This document shows positions 52,624 to 62,199 of a stretch of 64,000 nucleotides of DNA, one piece after another. The DNA is from Enterococcus malodoratus ATCC 43197 (lineage in GTDB: Bacteria > Bacillota > Bacilli > Lactobacillales > Enterococcaceae), in assembly GCF_000407185.1 (NCBI RefSeq), contig NZ_KE136481.1, positions 699,136 through 763,135 on the forward strand. Reading direction: 5' to 3'. Under the pieces are notes generated by a model that ran no database searches, was not told the origin of the DNA, and was given only the letters and a program-made list of their open reading frames with translations. The position numbers and the translations under genes are program-made. Every line of letters starts with the position of its first letter. Positions within the stretch are counted from its first letter, which is position 1.

Positions 52624-53889
52624 TTAATGGACTGGTTCTGCTTCCGCTTCTTCCAAAGCTTCTTGTGCTTCTTGCTTCACTAATGAATTGTCGTAAGCTT
52701 TGAAAAATGGTAAGAAGACCAGCCAAGTGATCACGAAAATCAAGGCGCAGACAACAATTGCCCGCCAATCTTGTGTTGCCAAGTACGATGTGATCGGATA
52801 AGGCATGTACCATAACAAGAAGGTGTTTGATGGAACATTAACCAAACCTAGCGACATCGTGACATAAGCAATCGTTGGGACGATAATACTATTGATCCAC
52901 ATTGGCACCATCAGATAAGGATTGAAGGCAATCGGTGCCCCAAAGACTAACGGCTCATTGATATTAAAGATGGAAGGAATGATAACCGCTTTTCCGATCG
53001 CTTTTAACTGGGCCGATTTACTCAGCAGCAGCATCATTACAGATAAAGCTAAGGTTGTCCCGATCCCGCCCATGGAAGAAAAGGCATAGCAAGTTTCCTG
53101 TGTAGCGATGTTTAGTGCTTGTCTGCCATTTGCGACAGCTTCAGCATTCGCTGCCAAGCCTGACATATAAACTGGATAAACAACCGGCATCATAACCCAG
53201 CCAGAAATTCCGAAAGTGTATAAGAAGACTGGGATAAATACAGATAAAACAAAGCCAGGATAGGATTGAACGATACTTGCTAACGGGCTGAATACAAGTA
53301 ATACTACATCGAAGAAATCGATCTTGAATTGGAATGTGATCAACCAACCGACCAGCAGAACAAAAGTAATCGGCAATAGACTGTTGAACCAACCAACAAC
53401 AAAATCGGGAATCGGTGTGTCTTCATCAAAGAATGAATATTTCACCGCAAAGTTCATAACAAAGGCCACAAATAATCCGGTAATCATTGATAAGAACATT
53501 CCTGTTGCGCCAAAACGAGATAGAATGAATACTGCTTCACCATCGGCCGTCATAGTTGGAAATAATAGCATCATAAATAGTACTAAAGAAGCCGCCCCGG
53601 AAATTAACTTCTGACCGCCATAACCTTTTTTCTCCATCAAATAGTAGGGAATCAAGAAGGCCACTACTAACGCATACATCCCAAACGAGAAGTTGCTGAT
53701 CATTGAGAAATCAGGCATACCGCTGAAAATATTTTTGAGCAAGGAAACAACCGTCACCAACGATCCGACGAAAACCAATGGCAATGCTACCATGATCGAA
53801 TCTTGAATAGCCGAGATCCAAGGGTTTTTGACGACCTTATTTACCTTAGGGGCAAAGGTATTGGTCATAAAATTCATAATTTTATCCAT
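52624..53889 (-). CDS. PTS cellobiose-family EIIC
   Basis: A 421-residue multi-pass permease of the lactose/cellobiose family. Visible hallmarks are ALPLVFVGSLVT near residue 35 and IFNINEPLVFGAPIAFNPYLMVP (~300-322), the substrate loop. The C-terminus ends in acidic repeats (QEALEEAEAEP). It lies between EIIB and EIIA genes of the same operon. Confidence 0.93.
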   Translation of the reverse strand: MDKIMNFMTNTFAPKVNKVVKNPWISAIQDSIMVALPLVFVGSLVTVVSLLKNIFSGMPDFSMISNFSFGMYALVVAFLIPYYLMEKKGYGGQKLISGAASLVLFMMLLFPTMTADGEAVFILSRFGATGMFLSMITGLFVAFVMNFAVKYSFFDEDTPIPDFVVGWFNSLLPITFVLLVGWLITFQFKIDFFDVVLLVFSPLASIVQSYPGFVLSVFIPVFLYTFGISGWVMMPVVYPVYMSGLAANAEAVANGRQALNIATQETCYAFSSMGGIGTTLALSVMMLLLSKSAQLKAIGKAVIIPSIFNINEPLVFGAPIAFNPYLMVPMWINSIIVPTIAYVTMSLGLVNVPSNTFLLWYMPYPITSYLATQDWRAIVVCALIFVITWLVFLPFFKAYDNSLVKQEAQEALEEAEAEPVH

Positions 53890-53892
53890 CAG

Positions 53893-54198
53893 CTAGTCCT
53901 CCATTTTTAAAATTAAATCCAGCGCTTTCTCTCCATTCAACGTCCCGTATACTGCCTGCGGGATAACTGCCGCTTGAACTTTTTTATCCTTTGTTTGTTC
54001 CTGAAGATCATTCAGCATGTAAGACAAATGCGGGCCAATCAGCAAGTAATCGATTTCATTAATCCGAGCATCTAATTGTGATTCGCTGGCCGCCTTGACC
54101 GTTATCGCAATTTTTCTTTTCTTTGCTGCTTTTCTGATCGCTGCGGCCATAAATCCGCTTGAAGCTCCTGAACCGCAAATTAACAAGATGTTTTTCAT
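53893..54198 (-). CDS. PTS cellobiose-family EIIB
   Basis: A 101-residue EIIB starting MKNILLICGSGASSGFMA, where the phosphorylated Cys is residue 8. The ATG at 54198 is chosen over 54216 because the family starts directly before the ILLICG strand. It is the first gene of the operon, four bases before EIIC. Confidence 0.92.
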   Translation of the reverse strand: MKNILLICGSGASSGFMAAAIRKAAKKRKIAITVKAASESQLDARINEIDYLLIGPHLSYMLNDLQEQTKDKKVQAAVIPQAVYGTLNGEKALDLILKMED

Positions 54199-54230
54199 TT
54201 TCTTCACCACTTTCATTTATTTACATGTTT

Positions 54231-54263
54231 AGTATAGGAAATTTTGAGCGCTCTTCACAAACT
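54231..54263 (-). promoter_or_regulatory. Beta-glucoside operon promoter with cre-like site
   Basis: Minus strand TGTGAA, 17 bases, TATACT (54231-54236). TGAAGAGCGCTCAAAA (54242-54257) resembles a CcpA cre site with a palindromic GAGCGCTC core and overlaps the promoter spacer, so carbon catabolite repression is plausible. Confidence 0.58.
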
Positions 54264-54337
54264 TACTTTTTTCCTACAGAGGGGAAAATCGAAAATTTGT
54301 CCGTATTGCTGAAACAATTTTCGAACGTTCGCGAAAG

Positions 54338-54376
54338 AAAGACTGAACTATTTTACTAGTCCAGCCTTTCTTATCA
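54338..54376 (-). terminator. Terminator after the cation ATPase
   Basis: Minus strand AAGAAAGGCTGGACTAG...TAGTTCAGTCTTTCTT, a long stem with a bulge and a T run. Confidence 0.75.
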
Positions 54377-57037
54377 TTAATTATAGAGCTCTCGCAAGCG
54401 TGTTTCTTTGCGCTTCATGCGAACCCATTTATCTATTTCAGTAATTACCAGGATCAAGAAGCCTGCTAAAATTGTAATCCCCCACTCAACAACACTCATT
54501 GGTGCTGTATGGAAGGCTTGCTGCATAAACGGCACATAGGTCAAAAGTAATTGAAGCAATACCATGATCCCAATGATTAGGAAAGCTGGTTTATTGCTAA
54601 AGAATTCTTTTGATAAAGCAAATTTTGATGTACGAATATTGAATAGGTAGAAAATTTTACTGATCACGATAATATTGACCATCATCGTGCTGGCTGTCAC
54701 TTGATCAAGGCCTTGTGCTAACAGCCAATCGTGAGCCAAGATACTGATCAGTGCCATCAGAACCGAGACATAACCCATTTGAAAAATATCGTGCCTGTTC
54801 ATTAATCGGCTCCCCGTTTTTTGCGGCGGACGCTCCATGATTTGATCCTCTGCAGGTTCAAAGATAAAAGCAAATTGGATCGTGATCGCCGAAACCATAT
54901 TGATCCACAAAAGCTGGGTCGCTTGAAGCGGCATGTCCTGCTGCATTATGATCGTAAAAGCAATGATCAGCCCTTCCGCAAAAGAGGTCGGTAATAAAAA
55001 GAGAATACTTTTCTTGATATTGTCATAAATCCGGCGACCTTCACGAATGGCAATCGACATCGTTGCGAAGTGATCATTCGTCAAAATCATATCCGCGGAA
55101 TCCTTCGCGACGTCCGTTCCTTCGATCCCCATCGCCACTCCAATATCCGCTCGTTTTAACGCAGGCGCATCATTGACTCCATCTCCAGTCATAGCTGTTA
55201 CTTTGTCGTTTGCCTGCAGCGCCTCAATGATCTCAAGCTTATTCTTTGGTGTTGTTCGCGCAAAAACTTGATGGGAAACGGAGGCAGCTTCTTTCTCACT
55301 TTGAGTCAATTGATCCCACTCTTGTCCTGTGATTACTTGAATTTTGGAAGCTAATCCGAGTTTTTCACCGATCGTTTTAGCTGTCAACGGATGATCCCCA
55401 GTGATCATTTTCACTTCAATTCCTGCTTTACGCATGTCTTTGAGGGACTCAATCACTTCTTCCCGCGGTGGATCAATAATTCCCGCCAATCCGAGCAACG
55501 TGATTCCATCAAACAGAATTTCATGACTGATTTTTTCCAAGTCAGAGGAAACTTCTTTGAAACCCACTGCGACTACACGCTTACCCGTCGCTGAAAGCTC
55601 CTGTACCTTTTGCGTCCAATAAGCATCTTCGACTTTTGCCATAGGAAAAAGTTTATCCGGCGACCCTTTGATAAAAATAAGCTGTTTGCCATTGGCCGAT
55701 TTGACCAACTTCGCCATATAACGATAATCCGAATCAAAAGGCAGCATATCTACTTCCTTATATTCTGATTCATAGTTCTTGCCAAAATATTTGTGATACA
55801 GGGTCAAGAAGGAGCCATCCGTCGGCTCACCATTGATCTTCCAACGCCGATCTTCTTTGTATAGCAGCGTATCATTTGCTTGATAACCGGCCTCTAAAAA
55901 TAATTTCAGCGTTTCAGAAGCGACCATTGCTTGTCCAACCTCGATAATCTTTCCTTTCGGCTCATAGCCATTTCCACTGACCTGATAATGATGATCCGTC
56001 AGAAAAATATCCTTAACAGTCATTTCATTTTTTGTCAGTGTTCCAGTCTTATCTGTAGCGATCACATCAACCGAGCCTAGCGTTTCTACTGCTGGTAAAG
56101 TCTTGACGATCGCGTGTTTATTCTTAGCCATATCGCTGACACCCATGGCTAAGATTACCGAAGTCGTCGCTGGCAGACCCTCTGGTATCGAGCCGACAAT
56201 CATCGTTACGATCGCCAGCGCCAGTACTGATAGCGAATAGGTTTCTAATAGAAAACCTATAGCGAATAGCAATACGGCCGCCCCGATTACTACATAGGAA
56301 ACGCCTCTGCCTAAACCGTCAATCTGCTGCATCAATGGAGATTTCCGCGTTTTGACCTGCTCAACTTCCATAGAAATTTGACCAATCTGAGTATTTTCGG
56401 CTGTTGCCGCGACCACCCCCAGCCCACTTCCGTTCGTCACAGAAGTCGAGGCAAACGCCCGATTGATCTGTTCAGCTAATGGAACATCCTCGTCCACAAT
56501 ATCCGCCGCGGTTTTTTCAATCGAGTCCGCTTCACCAGTCAACGAAGCCTCTTGAATTCGTAAATTATCGCTGTCAACAATTCGTAAATCCGCGGGTACT
56601 TTGTCTCCTGCTTCCAAGAAAACAACATCCCCGACAACCAACTCCTCCGTAGGAACATCCAGTCGTTTTCCATCGCGGTAGACGGTTGCTTCAGATGCCA
56701 GCATTTCCTTGATTTTCTCCAAAGCATCAGAAGCATTCGCTTCCTGATAGTAGCCAATCAGAGCATTGATCACGACAACCAATCCAATAATGATAGCATC
56801 CGAGAAATGTCCCATTAAGATCGTTAACAACGCCGCAATGATCAAAATATAGATGATCATATTGTGAAACTGTCGGACAAACAGCCGCCATTTAGGGACC
56901 TTCTTCGTTTCTAACTTATTGGGACCATTCACTAACAGCCGCTCTTTGGCCTCGTTAACTGATAGGCCCTGTTCAAAATCGCCATTCGGGTAATCCTGCA
57001 TTAATTGATTGATACTCTGGTAATAATCTTCCTTCAT
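54377..57037 (-). CDS. P-type cation-transporting ATPase (Ca2+-type, P2A)
   Basis: An 886-residue P2-type ATPase. An N-terminal cation ATPase domain is followed by SIPEGLPATTSVILAMGVSDMAK (TM4 ion-site motif), the phosphorylation loop ATDKTGTLTKNEMTV (~residue 330), and MTGDGVNDAPALKRADIGVAMG (hinge). About ten membrane segments are visible. The PEGLP motif and length match SERCA/PMCA-like bacterial Ca2+ pumps, though Mn2+ or Mg2+ cannot be excluded. A leader with a short ORF precedes it. Confidence 0.9.
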   Translation of the reverse strand: MKEDYYQSINQLMQDYPNGDFEQGLSVNEAKERLLVNGPNKLETKKVPKWRLFVRQFHNMIIYILIIAALLTILMGHFSDAIIIGLVVVINALIGYYQEANASDALEKIKEMLASEATVYRDGKRLDVPTEELVVGDVVFLEAGDKVPADLRIVDSDNLRIQEASLTGEADSIEKTAADIVDEDVPLAEQINRAFASTSVTNGSGLGVVAATAENTQIGQISMEVEQVKTRKSPLMQQIDGLGRGVSYVVIGAAVLLFAIGFLLETYSLSVLALAIVTMIVGSIPEGLPATTSVILAMGVSDMAKNKHAIVKTLPAVETLGSVDVIATDKTGTLTKNEMTVKDIFLTDHHYQVSGNGYEPKGKIIEVGQAMVASETLKLFLEAGYQANDTLLYKEDRRWKINGEPTDGSFLTLYHKYFGKNYESEYKEVDMLPFDSDYRYMAKLVKSANGKQLIFIKGSPDKLFPMAKVEDAYWTQKVQELSATGKRVVAVGFKEVSSDLEKISHEILFDGITLLGLAGIIDPPREEVIESLKDMRKAGIEVKMITGDHPLTAKTIGEKLGLASKIQVITGQEWDQLTQSEKEAASVSHQVFARTTPKNKLEIIEALQANDKVTAMTGDGVNDAPALKRADIGVAMGIEGTDVAKDSADMILTNDHFATMSIAIREGRRIYDNIKKSILFLLPTSFAEGLIIAFTIIMQQDMPLQATQLLWINMVSAITIQFAFIFEPAEDQIMERPPQKTGSRLMNRHDIFQMGYVSVLMALISILAHDWLLAQGLDQVTASTMMVNIIVISKIFYLFNIRTSKFALSKEFFSNKPAFLIIGIMVLLQLLLTYVPFMQQAFHTAPMSVVEWGITILAGFLILVITEIDKWVRMKRKETRLRELYN

Positions 57038-57108
57038 TCGTTATCTTCTCCTCATTTTTGAATACGACAAAAAAGCACCTTGTTTTTTTACAACGTACTG
57101 AAATAAGC

Positions 57109-57174
57109 CTATTCTTTTTGAAAATAAGGAATCTTCTGCTTTATTAACGACGTCTCACCGGCGTCAGGGTCCAT
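57109..57174 (-). CDS. Leader ORF, 21 codons, upstream of the cation ATPase
   Basis: GGAGGTG lies eight bases before ATG 57174. The peptide is MDPDAGETSLIKQKIPYFQKE and ends at TAG 57109, 72 bases before the ATPase start. A promoter TTGACG, 17 bases, TAAATT lies at 57,207-57,235. Acidic and Pro residues directly after the Met recall the MgtL leader peptide of enterobacteria, where such a start destabilises the ribosome at low Mg2+. AAAGCA within the ORF can pair with TGCTTTTTTG near 57,071, a terminator-like arrangement. Confidence 0.55.
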   Translation of the reverse strand: MDPDAGETSLIKQKIPYFQKE

Positions 57175-57255
57175 GCGCCACTCACCTCCATCAATTTGAT
57201 TGCTTTAAATTTAACAAATCCACGAATTTTCGTCAATTTTATCGATTTAATTTAA

Positions 57256-57294
57256 TAAAAAAGCAAAGACAGCCTCAGACCATCTTTGCTTGCA
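57256..57294 (-). terminator. Terminator after the 124-residue gene
   Basis: Minus strand AGCAAAGA...TCTTTGCT followed by TTTTTATT. Confidence 0.8.
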
Positions 57295-57316
57295 AGTTTT
57301 ATGATTTTACTCTGCG

Positions 57317-57691
57317 CTACAACCGAGGTTCGGACTCAAAATTTCGAAACAGACTCTCCATTTGTGAGATCGTCTGCAGTTCGTCAGCCCTTTCTTTGGC
57401 AATCTTTTCGTAGATTGCTTGATAGATCTCGCGATATTCGATAAAGCTTTCTTTATTTTCCAGATATAACGCATATATCTCTGAGTCGTTCTTGCTTATA
57501 GTCGTATCAAAATCGGCATATAATTTTATCAGCTCATCAAGCTTGTCTAACTCGTAAATGAGATCCAGTTCGTTCTTTGAAATATCTGTCACTTCAGGGT
57601 AATCATCAACATTTATAGTAAAAATAGTGTGTCGCTCTGCCGCTAGTCGCTTAAGATGCTTTTCGATATAATCTTCAATACTAAAATCCAT
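57317..57691 (-). CDS. Acidic helical protein, unknown function
   Basis: A 124-residue protein starting at ATG 57691 behind GGGAGGG and reading MDFSIEDYIEKHLKRLAAERH. It is highly charged and mostly helical. The upstream neighbour is the XRE/TPR regulator; whether they are co-transcribed is unclear. No domain is recognised. Confidence 0.6.
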   Translation of the reverse strand: MDFSIEDYIEKHLKRLAAERHTIFTINVDDYPEVTDISKNELDLIYELDKLDELIKLYADFDTTISKNDSEIYALYLENKESFIEYREIYQAIYEKIAKERADELQTISQMESLFRNFESEPRL

Positions 57692-57770
57692 GAATAATCC
57701 CTCCCATTTTACAAGCATAACAAAAATGGCTGTAAAAGTAAGGAAAAGGTTCAAAAAACCAAGAGATAAC

Positions 57771-58853
57771 TCATGATCCCAAACTTCTTAATTTCTCCAG
57801 CAAGGCAACAAATCGGTCATCCGCCAGAAGCGGCTGAAATTCTTCGGATTGTTCGATCAAATCGGCCATTCGTTCAGCGATGTATGGTGTTGACACAGAA
57901 GAGTCTTTCAGCTCAATTTTGTCGAAAAGCAGATCCCCTTTTGTTTCCTTTAAATCGAAAGCGGCTTTTAACGCCGGAATAAAGTTTTCCAATTCATCAA
58001 TTGCTGACTCGGTCTCGCCTTGACTGGCTAAGATTTCGGCTTTGAACAAATAGTAATTCGCATTGGAGCCGCTGATTCGATCCACATGAAGCAATTGATC
58101 CAATTGAATTCCGAGATTCGCGATCGCTACAGCCTTATCAAATTGCTCATATTTGCGGGCAATTTTCGCTAGATTATAGAGATGCAGCCCAGCATCTCGC
58201 AATTCCTGAAACAAGCAAAGTTGACTTAGTTTCAACGATTCTTCATATTCCTCTTTCATATAGAGAATATTCGTTTTCATCATCCGCGTATCATAATCCG
58301 CACTGGGCAATTCTTCAATCGCTTGTTCCGCTTTATCTAATTCGTCATTCATAGTATAGAGACTAGACAATACTTGCAGCGTTGCATGACGAATTTCAAT
58401 GATCTTTGAAGAACGAACCGTTTCAAATAAGCGGATTGTTTCGGCCAATTGATATTCAGCTTGTTCCTCATCGGACGAAGCGCTCAGATAAAAAATATAG
58501 GTCGAGGCCAAGCGAAATCTCAACAAATCATCACTAGGATATTCTTTCAAAAGGGCTGCGCAATAATCCATCGCTTTTTGACTATCACCTGTTTCAAAGA
58601 TGGCTCGGGCCTCGGACTCAAAATTTTCGACTTCGCGTTCACTTAGTTCACCCTTAAAACTGACAAGCTGATCTACAGTCGTCTTCAATAAGCGGGCTAA
58701 CGGACTCAACAAGGAAATGTCTGGATAAGTGCTGTCTGTTTCCCATTTTGAGACGGCCGCTGTCGTTACACCTAATGCATTTGCCACTTGTTCCTGCGTC
58801 AGATTTTGTTCTTTTCTAAGCTTTTGGATAATCTTGCCCATCAATAATGCCAT
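57771..58853 (-). CDS. XRE regulator with TPR-like domain
   Basis: A 360-residue protein. Residues ~1-65 form an XRE helix-turn-helix (NLTQEQVANALGVTTAAVSKWETDSTYPD). The remaining ~290 residues are a series of paired helices with TPR spacing. The layout is like Rgg/PlcR-type peptide-sensing regulators, but its short repeat pattern is closer to stand-alone XRE-TPR proteins. ATG 58853 has GAGAGGGG upstream. Confidence 0.8.
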   Translation of the reverse strand: MALLMGKIIQKLRKEQNLTQEQVANALGVTTAAVSKWETDSTYPDISLLSPLARLLKTTVDQLVSFKGELSEREVENFESEARAIFETGDSQKAMDYCAALLKEYPSDDLLRFRLASTYIFYLSASSDEEQAEYQLAETIRLFETVRSSKIIEIRHATLQVLSSLYTMNDELDKAEQAIEELPSADYDTRMMKTNILYMKEEYEESLKLSQLCLFQELRDAGLHLYNLAKIARKYEQFDKAVAIANLGIQLDQLLHVDRISGSNANYYLFKAEILASQGETESAIDELENFIPALKAAFDLKETKGDLLFDKIELKDSSVSTPYIAERMADLIEQSEEFQPLLADDRFVALLEKLRSLGS

Positions 58854-58965
58854 GATAATCGCCCCTCTCTGATCACCTTAAGTGTACCATTGCTGAAGCG
58901 TAAAGATAATGGAGCAGTTGTTAACCAAATGAAGGATTTTATTAACCAACACGATAAATTCTACA

Positions 58966-59008
58966 AAAAAAGTGCAATCAATCATAAATAATTCATTACA
59001 CTTTTCAC
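58966..59008 (-). terminator. Terminator after the aminotransferase
   Basis: Minus strand AAAGTGTAAT...ATTGCACTTT followed by TTTTG. Confidence 0.75.
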
Positions 59009-59010
59009 TA

Positions 59011-60132
59011 TTAGATCGTAGCTAAGTATTCAGAGAATTTATTTAATCCGGCGATTAATTCTTCGGTCTTGCAGCCATAACCGATGCGAACACAAGATTC
59101 GAACTCAAAACAGTCGCCTGGGGTGAAGAGCAAACCATGATTGTCAATCAAATCAAGACAGAGGTCTCTGCTTGAACGGTCAAAATCATAATAGAGCAAG
59201 GTCACGGTGCCCGCCTGCGGTTTTACATAAGAAATATGCGGCTCCTTTGCCACCCATTCATCTAAAATAACCAAGTTATCCTGGATGATTTTCCGGTTTC
59301 TTGCTAAAATCAGCTCTTTGTTGGCTAAAGCAATCGCCGCTAATTCTTCATCGATCATGCCGCAGCTGATCGTATTGTGGTCGCGATGAAGCAGACATTG
59401 TTCTAATGCGGCCTTATTTCTCGTCGCGATCCAGCCTAAACGCAGTCCAGCCAGCGACCAAACCTTAGACATACTGCTGACACTGATTCCTTTTTCGTAG
59501 AGATCAGCAATTGATGGACTCTCCACGTCTGCTTGAGTCAGCCCGCGATAGGTTTCATCAGAAAGAATGTAGGCATCCGCTGCTTTAGCGATTTCGATGA
59601 TTTCCTTCAACATTTCAAGATCCATTAATGAACCCGATGGATTGTTAGGATTGTTGAGAATGATCAATTTCGTTTTTTGGCTTACTTGCTTTTTCAATTC
59701 TGCAATATTAGGCAGAAAATTATTTTCTGGAGTCAAAACATGTTGTTTCACCGTTGCTCGAAAAGATGCCGGAATGGAATACAATTGCTGATAGGTCGGT
59801 AAAACGGCGACCACTTCATCCTCCGGTTCAACCAGCGAATACAGAACTAAGTGATTCGCGCCAATCGCCCCATGGGTCGTCGTGATATCATCTTCATTGA
59901 TTGTTTGATAAAGCGAGGAAATCCCTTTTTTAAATTTCGGATTACCAAATATATGTCCATAAGTCAGTCGCCGCTGTGTCAACGTATTTAACGTTTCGTA
60001 CTTGTCGAGACCAACGATTTCAAACAGTTCATCCATGCTAAGCGAGTCGACGCAAGTCTCTCCCGTGTTAAAAATCGCCTTGTCCTCGTGTTCATTCATC
60101 CACATTTCAACTTTAAATGGTTCTATCTTCAT
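59011..60132 (-). CDS. PLP-dependent aminotransferase, class I/II
   Basis: A 373-residue fold-type I enzyme. LNNPNNPSGSL (~residue 163) binds the cofactor ring, ILSDETYRGL (~190) carries the Asp, and VSSMSKVWSLAGLRLGW (~220) the Schiff-base Lys. It is nearest in style to aminotransferases of the capreomycidine-synthase/aspartate-aminotransferase side family, so the substrate cannot be named. It stands alone with its own terminator. Confidence 0.85.
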   Translation of the reverse strand: MKIEPFKVEMWMNEHEDKAIFNTGETCVDSLSMDELFEIVGLDKYETLNTLTQRRLTYGHIFGNPKFKKGISSLYQTINEDDITTTHGAIGANHLVLYSLVEPEDEVVAVLPTYQQLYSIPASFRATVKQHVLTPENNFLPNIAELKKQVSQKTKLIILNNPNNPSGSLMDLEMLKEIIEIAKAADAYILSDETYRGLTQADVESPSIADLYEKGISVSSMSKVWSLAGLRLGWIATRNKAALEQCLLHRDHNTISCGMIDEELAAIALANKELILARNRKIIQDNLVILDEWVAKEPHISYVKPQAGTVTLLYYDFDRSSRDLCLDLIDNHGLLFTPGDCFEFESCVRIGYGCKTEELIAGLNKFSEYLATI

Positions 60133-60240
60133 ATGATCGCCCTCATTCTCGTTAATGTTTTTATTACCAAAAATTCATCGTCCTATTATTATAGAGGATA
60201 AAAAGCTGAGTAGCTAGAAGGAATTCGAGTTTTTGCCAAT

Positions 60241-60270
60241 AAAAAAGCAGCCTTTTCGCTGCTTAATTTG
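60241..60270 (-). terminator. Terminator after the HAD phosphatase
   Basis: Minus strand AAGCAGCG-AAAA-GGCTGCTT followed by TTTTATT. Confidence 0.85.
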
Positions 60271-60916
60271 AGGAAGAGTCGGTCAAACTTAGTACTTCCC
60301 AAAAGTCCGAATGACTACTATTTACTAGTCGCTCGATTTCCGGTGTAGGAGCAACGAAATTTTTAATATGAATACAAGATAATCCGGCGCGAACTGCCGA
60401 TAATATTCCGTTAGGTGAATCCTCATAGACCAAAATCTGATCAGCCGGTTGATTCGCAATTTGTATCGCCTTGTGATAGATCTCGGGATCGGGTTTTCCT
60501 TTAGTTACTTGATCGCCGTAGACACCGAAAGCAAAGAAAGGCGCAAGCTCCATGTTTTCAAGAATCCCCTCTGCTTCCTTTTGATAACTGGAGGTAACGA
60601 CACCGCAGGAAATATTCTTTCTTTTCAGGTACTCCAAATATTCATAGCAGCCTTTCGTCAGAGGAAAAACGCCCTCCTTTTGTGCTTTTTTTCGCCTGTC
60701 CATAAACGCTTCAAACAATTGATCGAACATTGGAATCTCACCGAAATGCTGCTGGAATTTTTCTTTTAAGATTGAAGTGGGTGAACCTACTACACTCTGA
60801 TAAAAATCTTTTTCTAGACGGTAGCCTGCTTGAGCCATTAACTCCTGCCAAATCGAAAAATAGTAACGTTCGGAATCAATCAATGTTCCATCCAAATCAA
60901 ATAATACAACGCTCAT
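60263..60916 (-). CDS. HAD-superfamily phosphatase / phosphoglucomutase-like
   Basis: A 217-residue protein starting at ATG 60916 behind GGGAGG. VLFDLDGTLIDSERYY is HAD motif I (nucleophile Asp), VVTSS motif II, TKGKPDPEIYHKA motif III and VYEDSPNGILSAVRAG motif IV. The cap domain is of the beta-phosphoglucomutase type. It closes the operon containing hexulose-phosphate and dihydroxyacetone-kinase genes and may remove phosphate from a sugar phosphate. Confidence 0.85.
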   Translation of the reverse strand: MSVVLFDLDGTLIDSERYYFSIWQELMAQAGYRLEKDFYQSVVGSPTSILKEKFQQHFGEIPMFDQLFEAFMDRRKKAQKEGVFPLTKGCYEYLEYLKRKNISCGVVTSSYQKEAEGILENMELAPFFAFGVYGDQVTKGKPDPEIYHKAIQIANQPADQILVYEDSPNGILSAVRAGLSCIHIKNFVAPTPEIERLVNSSHSDFWEVLSLTDSSSN

Positions 60917-60966
60917 TTTGACCTCCCTAATCAAAGAGCACCGAGCCAGAGCTCGATGCCGATTTT

Positions 60967-61527
60967 CTATTCTAAATTCGCATGACGATAATCCATATCC
61001 GTCTGTGCTTGTTTTAATTCTTTTTTCAAATCAACGATCATGGAATCGTATACCAGCCATGAAAGCTGTTCGAAAGATGAACCATTTGGCTGAATCGATG
61101 GTGCTTTTTCGGTTGCTTTATCGCCAGTTGAGATACCGGGAATTTGAATCAGCGCATCCGCCATCGTCCCGATCGAATTTTTGGGATGAATCGTAATTGT
61201 CGCTAACAGCGCTTTTTCGTTCTTCGCTTTTTTCGCCATATTCACGAGCCCTTCTGTGCGGCCTGAGCCTGATCCGATAATAATCAAGTCATTTTCGCGA
61301 ATCGAAGGTGTCGTTGGCTCGCCGACAAAATAAACTGTAAAGCCTAAATGCAGCAAACGATTAGAAAATGCTCGAGCCGCAAATCCGGAGCGTCCAGCAC
61401 CGGCGATAAAAATACGTTTGGCTTTTAAAATCAATGCTTGAACCTGTTCAAGTTGTGCCTGCTCGATTTGATGGGCGTCTTCTGTCAATTCAGCAAGGAT
61501 CGCCAGTAAATTTTTTGATGGTGTCAT
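60967..61527 (-). CDS. hxlB: 6-phospho-3-hexuloisomerase
   Basis: A 186-residue SIS-fold isomerase. AKRIFIAGAGRSGFAARAFSNRLLHLGFTVYFVGEPTTPSI (residues ~33-73) is the sugar-phosphate site typical of PHI. It would turn 3-hexulose 6-phosphate into fructose 6-phosphate. It follows the hexulose-phosphate synthase gene by 16 bases, as in ribulose-monophosphate operons. Confidence 0.9.
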   Translation of the reverse strand: MTPSKNLLAILAELTEDAHQIEQAQLEQVQALILKAKRIFIAGAGRSGFAARAFSNRLLHLGFTVYFVGEPTTPSIRENDLIIIGSGSGRTEGLVNMAKKAKNEKALLATITIHPKNSIGTMADALIQIPGISTGDKATEKAPSIQPNGSSFEQLSWLVYDSMIVDLKKELKQAQTDMDYRHANLE

Positions 61528-61543
61528 AGTCTGTCGCCTCCCA

Positions 61544-62191
61544 CTAAGCTTTCGCCAGCATCGCTTCTTTGATCAAGCGTGCTTCTTCTACAGGGTCCGG
61601 CGCATGAGTGATGCTGCTTCCAACAATGATGATGTCTGGATTCAATTCAACATACTTATCGATCGTTTTACTGCTGATACCGCCAGCTACCGCAATCTTA
61701 GTTTTCTTCGCACAACTAGTCATAACCTTCAAATCATCCAGCGGTGTTCGACCGCAAGCCTGCTGATCTGCTCCGGTATGGACCGCTAGTACATCTACGC
61801 CCAGCTCTTCCATTTCGGCAACTTTTTCTTCAAGGTTTGCCACACAAATCATATCAACAACGACTTGCTTATCAAAATCAGTCCCAGCCTTAACACATTG
61901 CTTGATCGTAGCGACATCGGTGACGCCCAAGACAGTCACATATTCTGCTCCCGCCTCAAATCCCAATTGCGATTCGTAGTAGCCGCCATCCATTATTTTT
62001 TCATCAGATAGAATTTCCTTGTTGGGAAACTTCTCTTTGAAACGGCGAACCGCTTCCATTCCAGAGTCAATCACGAATGGCGTACCGATTTCTATAATAT
62101 CGACATGTTCTTGTACTTTTTCTGCAAAGACTAGTGCATCTTCCAATTTTAACTCATCCAACGCTAGTTGTAATTTCATTTTTTTGTCCAC
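61544..62191 (-). CDS. hxlA: 3-hexulose-6-phosphate synthase
   Basis: Up to 215 residues, an orotidine-decarboxylase-fold protein. LQLALDELKLEDALVFAEKV, VDIIEIGTPFVIDSGMEAV, DEKIMDGGYYES and AVAGGISSKTID match HPS. It joins formaldehyde to ribulose 5-phosphate, or runs in reverse to make pentose. The start may be GTG 62191 or ATG 62179. It is paired with the isomerase. Confidence 0.88.
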   Translation of the reverse strand: MDKKMKLQLALDELKLEDALVFAEKVQEHVDIIEIGTPFVIDSGMEAVRRFKEKFPNKEILSDEKIMDGGYYESQLGFEAGAEYVTVLGVTDVATIKQCVKAGTDFDKQVVVDMICVANLEEKVAEMEELGVDVLAVHTGADQQACGRTPLDDLKVMTSCAKKTKIAVAGGISSKTIDKYVELNPDIIIVGSSITHAPDPVEEARLIKEAMLAKA

Positions 62192-62199
62192 CCTATCCT

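Noticed and set aside
57060-57240. yybP-ykoY manganese riboswitch before the P-type ATPase
   Set aside because: ACGCCGGTGAGAC resembles part of that riboswitch, but the GGGGAGTAG loop and the required helices were not found, and a well-formed short ORF explains the conserved-looking sequence. A covariance search would settle it.
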